Shown: piece by piece, positions 42,277 through 49,860 of the stretch
Position numbering within the stretch: the stretch's first letter is position 1
Layout: each line of letters starts with the position of its first letter
From: Lutacidiplasma sp049802875
GTDB lineage: Archaea > Thermoplasmatota > Thermoplasmata > Lutacidiplasmatales > UBA184
DNA length: 64,000 bases
Reading direction: 5' to 3'
Assembly: GCA_049802875.1 (NCBI GenBank)
Contig: JBARNH010000036.1
Location: forward strand, 13,487-77,486
Notes under the pieces: model-generated
The model's database searches: none
Told to the model about the DNA's origin: nothing
What the model saw: only the letters and a program-made list of their open reading frames with translations
Translations under genes and position numbers: made by a program

Positions 42277-43110
42277 TCAGATCCTGCGCGCGGTGTACAG
42301 GGGAGTCAGCACGGGGATCTCTACGTTGCCGCCGAATTGTTCGTCCACGACCCGTCCAAGTTCGGAGAGGAACCATCGGCGTTTCTTGGGCGGAAGGACG
42401 AGGACGTCCGAGAACGTTCCCCAGAGCGCGCTGACCCGGGCGGTGTCGAGTTTCACCCTCCAATGAAAGTCCTGTCGAGATACTCGGTCGAATCGATCGA
42501 CCGATTTGATCGCTCCGATGCGGCGCTTGCGGTCCCGAGCGGCGAACGCTCGCGGGACTTCCTCCCCCCGCGTCCGTTGGCCGGCGAGCTCGCGGTAGAG
42601 GGGTTGGAGAGCGTGCCGGAAGGAGCCGGAGCGATAGGGATCGCCGTGCAGACTATTCCAAGCCGCCCACCAACCGCCGGGCTTCAGCGCTCGAGCCACC
42701 CTTCGTAGTGCCAGCCTCTCGCTCGTCCAGTGAAAGCTGGACGCCGCGACTCCCAAGTCGAACGCCGCTCGGGGGAGGACGGCTCGCTCGAACCGCTCGG
42801 TGAGGATCTGTACTTGCCGTTTGCGCCACCCGAGCGATTTCTCGAGAAAGTGGGCAAGCCGACGGTCGGGTTCGATCAACGTCACCGGATGGGCTCCCCA
42901 ACGCAAGAGCTCCCGAGTGGCGATTCCTGTCCCGGGTCCGATTTCGAAAGCGACGGTGCCCGAGCGCAGGCCGCACCGAGTCGAGAGGATCTCGTAGACC
43001 TGCCTCGGGTAGGGGAGGCGGGCCCGGTCGAATGCCCCCGGGTCCCGACCGAAGACGCCGGCCCGCACCCTTCGAGTGATTCTTGGAGCCACGACCTCCC
43101 GAGTGTTCAA
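42277..43110 (-). CDS. Class I SAM-dependent methyltransferase
   Basis: The 277-residue protein has motif I AFEIGPGTGIATRELLRWGA and the acidic ribose-binding LIEPDRRLAHFLE, followed by DLGVAASSFHWTSE and ALKPGGWWAAWNS, typical of ubiquinone/UbiE-like small-molecule methyltransferases. The substrate is unknown. The start is probably TTG at 43110; GTG at 43092 is the alternative. It lies 111 bases upstream of tbp on the same strand. Confidence 0.82.
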   Translation of the reverse strand: MNTREVVAPRITRRVRAGVFGRDPGAFDRARLPYPRQVYEILSTRCGLRSGTVAFEIGPGTGIATRELLRWGAHPVTLIEPDRRLAHFLEKSLGWRKRQVQILTERFERAVLPRAAFDLGVAASSFHWTSERLALRRVARALKPGGWWAAWNSLHGDPYRSGSFRHALQPLYRELAGQRTRGEEVPRAFAARDRKRRIGAIKSVDRFDRVSRQDFHWRVKLDTARVSALWGTFSDVLVLPPKKRRWFLSELGRVVDEQFGGNVEIPVLTPLYTARRI

Positions 43111-43275
43111 CGCGAATAAGACCCCAAGGACCGGGTTCGCGGAATGCTGGCTCTCGATCGACGGGGGCTGGGTTCGGACCGAGGCATCGAGCGTTGGGGA
43201 GTCACGCAGGATGTGTCGTTCCAGACCCTCCGACTCGGGGGCAGTCTGCGGGCAACGGGCGACCGATCGCTTCGA

Positions 43276-43722
43276 CTAGTCGGACAGAAACTTATCCAGC
43301 GCTTCCGCCGTGAAGCTCTGGATGCCCTCGAGGCGACGACCGTCCGGCCGAACGAGCACCGGAAATTGATGCAAGTGATGGAGGTGTTCCTCGATCACAC
43401 GCCGCAGGGCGGATTCCTTTCCCACATCGACCACGTGGAGGGTCTTGCCTTTCGCGCGGATCTGGTCCCACGCGCGGCGGATCGCATCCTCTTCGGCCTC
43501 GGGAAGCTCCTTTGCCCGCACCGGCTTGTTCGCGAAGTTCTCTTGGTCAATTGGATAACCCGACAGTCTCCCGGCCGCCGCGGGGTAGCTCGGCATAGTA
43601 CTGTAACCATTCGCTCGATACGCACGAACGAACTCCTCGTGGGAGTCCGGTGGAAGAACTTTTACGATGGTATCCTCCGACTTGATGTACATCAGCACGT
43701 CCCGCGCGTCCAATTCCTTCAT
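43276..43722 (-). CDS. Cysteine-free hypothetical protein, possibly thioredoxin-fold at its C-terminus
   Basis: The 148-residue product has no cysteine. The last 60 residues, KTLHVVDVGKESALRRVIEE through HQFPVLVRPDGRRLEGIQSF, have the beta-alpha then cis-Pro-like strand pattern of glutaredoxin folds but no CxxC. The first part is charged and helical. I chose ATG at 43722, with GGAG eight bases upstream and a TTTACATA patch about 35-42 bases upstream; a TTG at 43776 would place the promoter inside the gene. Function unknown. Confidence 0.55.
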   Translation of the reverse strand: MKELDARDVLMYIKSEDTIVKVLPPDSHEEFVRAYRANGYSTMPSYPAAAGRLSGYPIDQENFANKPVRAKELPEAEEDAIRRAWDQIRAKGKTLHVVDVGKESALRRVIEEHLHHLHQFPVLVRPDGRRLEGIQSFTAEALDKFLSD

Positions 43723-43850
43723 CGAGAGCTCCGCCCACCCCACGCCGTGCGGTATGTAAACAATTCCGCGGAGCAAGGGGCCGGATCTGCTCCGGCGCGC
43801 AGCGGCAAGAGGTCATCCGTCGGTTGGGACCGTTCAGTCCCGGGTCTCCC

Positions 43851-44735
43851 CTATTTCCACTCGGCCAGGGCGACGATGTCCTCTAGAAGAGCCACCGGAG
43901 GTTCGGACCCGAACGACCCTGTGTCGAAGAAGCGGTAGAACCCCTGGCGAGGGGTCTCCGGTCGGAACGCGATGTGCCACGCGGCGGCGAGACCGAGAGG
44001 GGTCAGCGAGAGTTCCGGGGGAAACGGCTCGGACCAATCCAGTTTCACTGAACTTCCGAGATTGCCCAGACCGAGCGATCCCACCCGCTTACCCGTCATC
44101 TTCCAACGGGCGATGACCAACCCGTTCCAAGCTTCGGGGTGCAACGTCACCTGCGCGGTCGCCAAGGGGGTGAACGCCAGACCTTGGTCGCTCCACTCGG
44201 GCGGGGGGGGCACCGACTTGCGTCCGGAGGACCGGGAGGTGGCGCCGATTTCGACCGCCACGGGTCGCTGGCTGTACCAGGAGGATTTCAATCCCTCACC
44301 GGGGCCGGCCACCCAGGTCACGCGACTGCTCGAGTCCGAGAATAGCGGCTGGACCCCCAAGTTCGCGTGGTGGGCCCCGTACATCCAGATCTGTTCGTGG
44401 GGTCGCCCCCGTCCGACGCTTTTGCTCCAGAACGGGATGTCTCCGATCCAGACGATCCGGCCCCCGGCGTCCAGGTATTCCCGAACGGGATTGTTGGCCG
44501 AAGCGTCCGGACAGAGTTCAAACGGGACGAGATCCTGGGAGAAGGCCAGTACGGAACGAGTCGCAGTGGAACCCTTCTTCCGGTCGAGGAGCCACCCCGC
44601 GAGTCCCGAGGCGTCGACCCTTTCGTATTCGCGATCAGCGAGGTACCGGGTGATCCCCTTCCCCCAGGTCTCCTTGTCGATCCAGGATGAATCGTGCTCC
44701 TCGTCGAAGTATACGGCACGGTATGCCTCCGCCAT
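43851..44735 (-). CDS. Soluble GATase-like protein related to the GT-C partner proteins
   Basis: The 294-residue protein has no signal peptide. The core VDASGLAGWL (about residues 41-50), SVLAFSQDLVP (61-71) and REYLDAGGRIVWIGD (85-99) aligns with DADQLERIL, LVVASGAFP and PWLLDGGRLAWIG of the 21494-22666 protein. It therefore looks like a cytosolic relative of the extracytoplasmic partner proteins, and it lies 183 bases downstream of the second module. The C-terminal part (PEWSDQGLAFTPLATAQVTL onward) may be a beta domain. No catalytic triad is obvious. Confidence 0.6.
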   Translation of the reverse strand: MAEAYRAVYFDEEHDSSWIDKETWGKGITRYLADREYERVDASGLAGWLLDRKKGSTATRSVLAFSQDLVPFELCPDASANNPVREYLDAGGRIVWIGDIPFWSKSVGRGRPHEQIWMYGAHHANLGVQPLFSDSSSRVTWVAGPGEGLKSSWYSQRPVAVEIGATSRSSGRKSVPPPPEWSDQGLAFTPLATAQVTLHPEAWNGLVIARWKMTGKRVGSLGLGNLGSSVKLDWSEPFPPELSLTPLGLAAAWHIAFRPETPRQGFYRFFDTGSFGSEPPVALLEDIVALAEWK

Positions 44736-44918
44736 GGGTCGCCCACGGTGAGTTCTCTCCGGGCCTAATCAACGTTCTTCCTCCGCCTCGTTCCGGCGTC
44801 AGTTCTGGGACACATCGAGCGCCTTCCCCGTTCCCCGAGTTCGGGACTCCCCCTTGTCCTCGGAGAGGGAGGCAAGACACAGCTCAGGACGCCTCGGTCC
44901 GAGCTGCGCCCGGGGGGC

Positions 44919-46004
44919 TCAGGTCAGCGGAAGAGACACGGCGTTCCCATAAATCGCCAGCAGATCGCTCTGGTAGACCACGAAATACAGCTCGGTCGTG
45001 GAGTTCGCCCACGACAGATTGGGAATCACGATGGTCATCGAACCCCGGTAGGAACTCCCGCCCGGAACGAAGAAGCTCTGCAGTGCCACCGGCTGGAACG
45101 GACCCGTCAACGCCCCGGACTGGAGCATGGTCGCAAGGGAGACCGACAACTCGGTGTCGTCATACTCCATCGGGACCGAAAAGTAGTCGATCGTCCCGTT
45201 ACCCAGCGGCAGCCGCGCGGCGTTGGTGTAGTTGCCGTACGTTTCGCCGAGCACCTCGCCGCCCTCGGCTTGGACGAGCCGCGTGTACATCCCGTGCGCA
45301 GGGATTCCAAATCCGTAGTTGAAATTATACGCCCGTGAGGACGGGGTCTCGTTGACGTACAACAGGGCCGATGAACCGAACAGCGAGGCGTTGACAAACT
45401 GGGCGACGCCCGGCCACCCGGGATTCGAGGGATTCGGGTTCGACAACGGTGTGTTTGGCTGACCCGAGTAGTAGCCAATCGTGTCAGCGAACCACACGAG
45501 GGTCCCGCCCGCGCGGATCCACGGAGCGAGAAGGTCGGTGGTCAGGTTGTACACCGTGTCCGGGATCACCCCCGTGGGCATGAACAGGATTGAACGGGCG
45601 TCCGCTGGCTCAGTCAGGAAGCCGCGGAGCTGATTCGCGTCCAGGGTCACGATAGCCGGGGAGAGTCCCCTTGCGGTGAGCACCGCGTCGACATGGTACG
45701 ACAGACCGAACGACCACACGGGATAGGACCAGCTGGAGGGGTAGCTCGCATCGTAGTAGAAGTAGAGGTCGGCGGGCGGTGCTCCCCCGGCGGCGACCGT
45801 GGCCGTCGCGTTCACATTGGCGGGGAAGGTGGAGGTCACCCGATACGACGCCTCGTAGGTGCCGTTGGAGTTTTTGCTGAGGTCCACTGAGGCCGAGATA
45901 CGTGCCTCCGCGGGCGGAGCGTAGATCAACACCTCGGCCACCACGATCGCGGCGATGAAGACGACGAGCACCACACGAAAGAACTGAACCAACGGTCGAG
46001 TCAT
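44919..46004 (-). CDS. One-TM extracytoplasmic protein with GATase-like core; partner of GT-C protein (module copy 2)
   Basis: The 361-residue protein has one N-terminal TM helix (residues 8-27), then an external domain. Conserved blocks match copy 1 residue for residue in position: YFYYDASY (81-88), LDANQL (121-126), LLAPWIRAGGTLVWF (158-172), GYYSGQPNTPL (177-187), then YGNYTNAARLPLGNG. Many N-x-S/T sequons suggest it is glycosylated. Its ATG at 46004 overlaps the GT-C stop (ATGA). I infer a subunit or acceptor-binding partner of the membrane transferase. It lacks the Trp-rich cysteine-containing C-terminus of copy 1. Confidence 0.72.
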   Translation of the reverse strand: MTRPLVQFFRVVLVVFIAAIVVAEVLIYAPPAEARISASVDLSKNSNGTYEASYRVTSTFPANVNATATVAAGGAPPADLYFYYDASYPSSWSYPVWSFGLSYHVDAVLTARGLSPAIVTLDANQLRGFLTEPADARSILFMPTGVIPDTVYNLTTDLLAPWIRAGGTLVWFADTIGYYSGQPNTPLSNPNPSNPGWPGVAQFVNASLFGSSALLYVNETPSSRAYNFNYGFGIPAHGMYTRLVQAEGGEVLGETYGNYTNAARLPLGNGTIDYFSVPMEYDDTELSVSLATMLQSGALTGPFQPVALQSFFVPGGSSYRGSMTIVIPNLSWANSTTELYFVVYQSDLLAIYGNAVSLPLT

Positions 46005-47464
46005 ACCGGAACTCCCCTCAGCCGAAGGCCCGAGAGCCGGACCCCGACCCACGCACTGACGACGAGGATGACCGCAACTGGAATCACAAAGAAGGGTCGC
46101 AGGAGGGGGGACCAAACGGCCCAAGTGAAAAGGCTATTCCGCACCACGCCGAGTCCCAACAGATGGGTGTTGAACGCCAAGGGCTCAAAGAAGAAGAGGG
46201 GGCTGGTCACACCGAACAGGTAGTACAGCGTCGCCCCGGCGGTCAAGGTGACGTAGGAAAGTCCGGACCAAAGCGTGTACCGGACATAGACCGCCAGGGC
46301 GAGCACGACCCATGGCAGAACCCAGAGCAGGTACTGTGATTGGACGAACGGCACGAGTAGATACGCCGCACAGAGCGAGAGAAGGAGTGTGCCGTCCCAG
46401 TACGCCAGAAAACCGGGACCCGAGATGCGGGGAGCCCGAGCCGTCCGGATCGCGATGAAGATAAGCGCCAGGGCTGCCACCACGACCATCGCCACTACGA
46501 CGAGCGTCGCATTCGCGCCGAGCGTGACGGCCACTCCGTTCAGACTACCGATCGAGAGCACCGACCACTGATTGAAGCCGCCGAAGGGCTCGTTTCCACG
46601 ACTGGTGCCGACGAAGAAGAACGTCAACCAGTTCGTGAGGCTGCCCGGCGGCCAGAACACGAGTGCCATCATTCCCCCGAGACCGAGGGCGAACAGTCCC
46701 AGCGGTTTGGCGAGGGTTCCGCCGGACGACCGAGAAGTGTCCCAGGTCAGCAGGAGGAAGACCGGTACAAGGACCAGTGTGAACACCCCAATGACCGCGC
46801 CGAGGCCCAAGGAAATGCCGGAGAAGAGGAAATCCCGCTTGGTCGCGAGGTAGTACGCGAGGAGGGCGAGGAACGCGGTGATCCCGTCGAACGTCCCGTG
46901 GATCGCGGAGACGGTGATGACCAGCGGATTGAGCATCCAGAGCGCGATCCCGGCCGTGGCCGCCCGCGGGTCCGGAATCCGCTCGCGAATCATCACGTAG
47001 AGCAGGACACCCAGGAGGACATCAAAAACGAAATAGATCGACTTCAGCACGAGGTCGAAGGCGACGGTCGGATAGAACGTTGGTTCGTACGAGGCAAAGG
47101 GGAGAACGACAAGGCTGTTCAAACCGGGCGGGACGGTTAGAATGTTCGCCGGAGCCGAGAACAGGGAGAATGCTCTCCCCAAGAGCCCAAGAAGGTAGAG
47201 CCATCCGGGCGGATAGTTGGTGAGATACGCGTACGGCCCCTGGCCGTACGCCATGCTGAGCGCGGAGGCCGCGAACCCGGCAGTATCCCCCTCGGCGGAA
47301 TAAACCGCGACGGCGTATCGGATGAAAAGTCCAATCACAATAATCCAAACCGCCGTTTGGTGATCCCGAACCACGGACGCCGCGCGGGCGATTCCAGCGC
47401 CAACCCTCGCCCTTATGGCCGACCCGAGCGCAATTCTCGGGGGGCTCGGAACTCCGGAGCTCAT
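46001..47464 (-). CDS. GT-C-type polytopic glycosyltransferase (module copy 2)
   Basis: The 487-residue membrane protein has about 11-12 TM helices. The first external loop has EGDTAGFAASALSMAYGQGP (D60) and YPPGWLYLLGLLGR; later comes LWMLNPLVITVSAIHGTFDG. These match copy 1 (22663-24090) with the same spacing and resemble PIG-M/ALG-type enzymes using polyprenyl-phosphate sugars. The next gene starts inside its stop codon. The donor lipid sugar is presumably made by the DPM1-like enzyme (27948-28916) or an unseen one. The acceptor is unknown; surface proteins in this window are candidates. Confidence 0.78.
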   Translation of the reverse strand: MSSGVPSPPRIALGSAIRARVGAGIARAASVVRDHQTAVWIIVIGLFIRYAVAVYSAEGDTAGFAASALSMAYGQGPYAYLTNYPPGWLYLLGLLGRAFSLFSAPANILTVPPGLNSLVVLPFASYEPTFYPTVAFDLVLKSIYFVFDVLLGVLLYVMIRERIPDPRAATAGIALWMLNPLVITVSAIHGTFDGITAFLALLAYYLATKRDFLFSGISLGLGAVIGVFTLVLVPVFLLLTWDTSRSSGGTLAKPLGLFALGLGGMMALVFWPPGSLTNWLTFFFVGTSRGNEPFGGFNQWSVLSIGSLNGVAVTLGANATLVVVAMVVVAALALIFIAIRTARAPRISGPGFLAYWDGTLLLSLCAAYLLVPFVQSQYLLWVLPWVVLALAVYVRYTLWSGLSYVTLTAGATLYYLFGVTSPLFFFEPLAFNTHLLGLGVVRNSLFTWAVWSPLLRPFFVIPVAVILVVSAWVGVRLSGLRLRGVPV

Positions 47465-47922
47465 CCTGGTCCTGCTGGAGAGCGCGGCGAGAACCCTCGC
47501 AACTCTTCGCTCATCTCCCTCCGTGAAAATGCTCGGCGCGGGACTTGCCGACGAGAGAGCGGGAGCATAAGGTGGCCGGTGGGACTCAGCGCACGCGGTC
47601 AGCGGAGGGACCCACGAAGCTTCGAGTCTCCGCTATGCGGAGTACATCGGTGGAGGACCTCGCGCCGCGCCCGCACAACGTGCGGCAGCGGAGTCGTTTT
47701 TCACTACACACCAAAGCGATGTGAACTCCATGCAGCAGCGGTCCGCTGCCCGGACTACCGACCAAGATGTGACCGGGGAAGCCTCCGTGCAGAACTGAAG
47801 GCGTTGATTCTGTCGACCGCAAGGAACGGCTTGTGCGGCCCCGTAGGTACCGGAAAGCGGCCTCGCCGCGAAACACGCATAAACGAGGAGAACTTACGCC
47901 GACCCGACGGAGCAAGTGACCC
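47465..47922. other. 458-base interval between divergent genes
   Basis: No supportable gene. It should contain promoters for the GT-C gene (minus) and the beta-helix gene (plus). GCATAAACG at about 47878-47886, 37-45 bases ahead of the GTG at 47923, is the likely TATA box of the latter. No repeat or RNA gene seen. Confidence 0.45.
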
Positions 47923-49260
47923 GTGCAGATCGATTTTGAAACACGAAGAGAACTTCGATCTGTGACGGTGGTGCTGACCGCGGCTATTCTGTTGACCCTC
48001 GTCCTTTCGATGGTGCCGACCACTGCCGCCAGTCCCTCGGTGGTTGCCAGCGAATTGCCCATGTCCTCGGCGCTGGCAGTGGGGCCGGTGTCAGCGGCGC
48101 CTACGACGGGACTCCAGACCGAAATTGATCTCGCCCCTCCCGGGGCGACGGTCGTCATTCCCGCCGGAACGTACGTCGGCCAACTCCGTATCGACAAGGA
48201 TGTTGAACTCGTGGGCGCTGGGGAGGGGAAGACCATTCTGCAGTCTCCGGCCACCATGAACCCGGACTTCCTCGGAAATGTCTTCGTGGTGGAGGTCGGG
48301 GAGCACTCCACCGTCCAAATCTCGGAACTCACCGTGAGGGTGACCGAAGAGTGCATGCTCGCGAACGGTATCGGCGTCGCCACAGGGGGCGGGATCGGTG
48401 TTCACGGGGATGCCACGATCAAGATATGGGACGTGGGTGTCGTGGCCTTCGGCCCCGCTCCGGACCTCGACCAGACGTGCATGACGGATGGAACCGCCGG
48501 GATGCTTTCGTTCGGACGCGCCGTCAGCATCGGACTCGACGATCCTGCGGGCATCGGGACTCCGTTCGAGGTCGAGGGTCATGGCTGGGTCGAGCATGTC
48601 ACGGTCCAGGGCTTCGACATCTTCTCCATCTCGGTGGGTGGGGTGCGCGGACCCAGTGGGAGCACCGCCACGATCATCGACAACGTGGTGCGAGTAGGGC
48701 CCGGTCCCTATACCGCGGCCTACGGGATCGTCGCCTATGGGGTATCGGTCATCTCGGACAATCTCGTGGTCGGCCAGGCAGGGTCCGATGGGGGAATCGC
48801 CGTCGTCTTCACGTCGGCGATTGTGACGAACAACGTCATCAAGAACTTCATCTGCACCAGCGCACCCTTCCCGATCACCCCCCCGTGTGGGGTCGACCCA
48901 TTCTTTGACGACCAGGACCTGGGGATCTTCCTCGCGAGCATCACTCCGGGGACCGCGGTGACGCACAACACGATCCGCGACGTCGACGCGGGGATCCTCG
49001 TCGACGGGCCGGGAGCTCCCGCGCTCATCCAGCACAACACCATCACGAACAGTACGTACTACGGGCTCGACCTGATCAACGCGAACCAGACCTTCCGCGA
49101 CAACGACGTAGGGGGCGGGCTGTACGCGATCGCGGTCGGCGCCGAGAACGACAACACCACGGCCATTCTCGCGCACGACTCCCTGCACGGTTATTCGGAG
49201 GCGCTGGCCCTCCTGGAAGCGAACTCCCCGTGGGTCGCCAAAGCCCTCGTAAGACCCTAG
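47923..49260 (+). CDS. Secreted right-handed beta-helix protein
   Basis: The 445-residue protein has a signal peptide (VTVVLTAAILLTLVLSMVPT) and the start of a pectate-lyase-like fold: IDLAPPGATVVIPAGTYVGQ, VELVGAGEGKTIL. About ten beta-helix coils follow, such as TIIDNVVRVGPGPYTAAYGI, VTNNVIKNFICTSAPFP and LIQHNTITNSTYYGLDLINA. It is related to NosD/parallel beta-helix repeat proteins, some of which bind or cleave polysaccharides. No catalytic residues are assigned. The start is GTG at 47923. It lacks a membrane anchor, so it may be secreted freely. Confidence 0.85.
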   Translation: MQIDFETRRELRSVTVVLTAAILLTLVLSMVPTTAASPSVVASELPMSSALAVGPVSAAPTTGLQTEIDLAPPGATVVIPAGTYVGQLRIDKDVELVGAGEGKTILQSPATMNPDFLGNVFVVEVGEHSTVQISELTVRVTEECMLANGIGVATGGGIGVHGDATIKIWDVGVVAFGPAPDLDQTCMTDGTAGMLSFGRAVSIGLDDPAGIGTPFEVEGHGWVEHVTVQGFDIFSISVGGVRGPSGSTATIIDNVVRVGPGPYTAAYGIVAYGVSVISDNLVVGQAGSDGGIAVVFTSAIVTNNVIKNFICTSAPFPITPPCGVDPFFDDQDLGIFLASITPGTAVTHNTIRDVDAGILVDGPGAPALIQHNTITNSTYYGLDLINANQTFRDNDVGGGLYAIAVGAENDNTTAILAHDSLHGYSEALALLEANSPWVAKALVRP

Positions 49261-49820
49261 TCGCTCGGTAGTGGGCCGCGGAGCCGCGGGGACCGCCGTC
49301 GATCGAGACCGGTCAGCGCTGAGAGGGTTTGGTAACACAACTGTAGCCTGTTGGAGGCCGCTGCCGCGGAGCGCTGGGCGTCTCTCCGTGGCCGGCCTTC
49401 GCTCGAATTCGCCGTCGCTCTATCGGGGGTCGAACGAATCGGGTGAATCGCCGCGCACTCTCGGCGAAATGCTACGTACAATTGTTGCAATCTGTACTAG
49501 GGAAGGGATCGCTCTTCGCGATGACATGCCCTTTCCGGAAGGACTGCCTCGGGGGGGGGTGGCGTGCCGATGTGAGCATTGCCCGTCAGTGAAGCAGCGC
49601 TCGCTCAGTTCCACGTCGAGGGGGTGGTGTCTGTAAGTTTAAAATGATACGGAAATAGTAACATTGCTGTATGTGTGACATGTTGGACGGGCGTGGACGC
49701 CCGGTCTCTCTCCCGAACGGAAGTGAAGGTCATCCTATCGCTCGAGGCCGATCATCGGGAAGTCATCTCGCTCGCAGGGTCGAGTCCGGCTCAAGAGTGC
49801 ACGAATCGCCACCCCGCGGG
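49261..49820. other. 560-base gene-free region with an AT-rich patch
   Basis: No convincing gene. Around 49470-49500 and 49635-49675 the sequence is far more AT-rich than its surroundings (for example AGTTTAAAATGATACGG), possibly a promoter or foreign remnant. A perfect short dyad CGGGCGT-GG-ACGCCCG lies at 49688-49703; its two-base loop makes an RNA terminator doubtful. Confidence 0.45.
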
Positions 49821-49828
49821 TTAAGTAC
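49821..49828 (+). promoter_or_regulatory. TATA-like box of first tandem surface-protein gene
   Basis: TTAAGTAC lies 33-40 bases upstream of the TTG start at 49861. The identical box sits at exactly the same distance from the paralogous gene at 52641, inside a block conserved through both start regions. Confidence 0.55.
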
Positions 49829-49860
49829 ATCCTCTTCGTTCCCCCCAATCGGCGGTCCCA

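Noticed and set aside
47357..47965. Plus-strand frame across the interval between the GT-C and beta-helix genes
   Set aside because: Arg-rich, no motifs, overlaps the starts of both flanking genes.
49688..49703. Dyad as a transcription terminator
   Set aside because: Loop of two bases and no following T run; archaeal termination relies on T-rich stretches.
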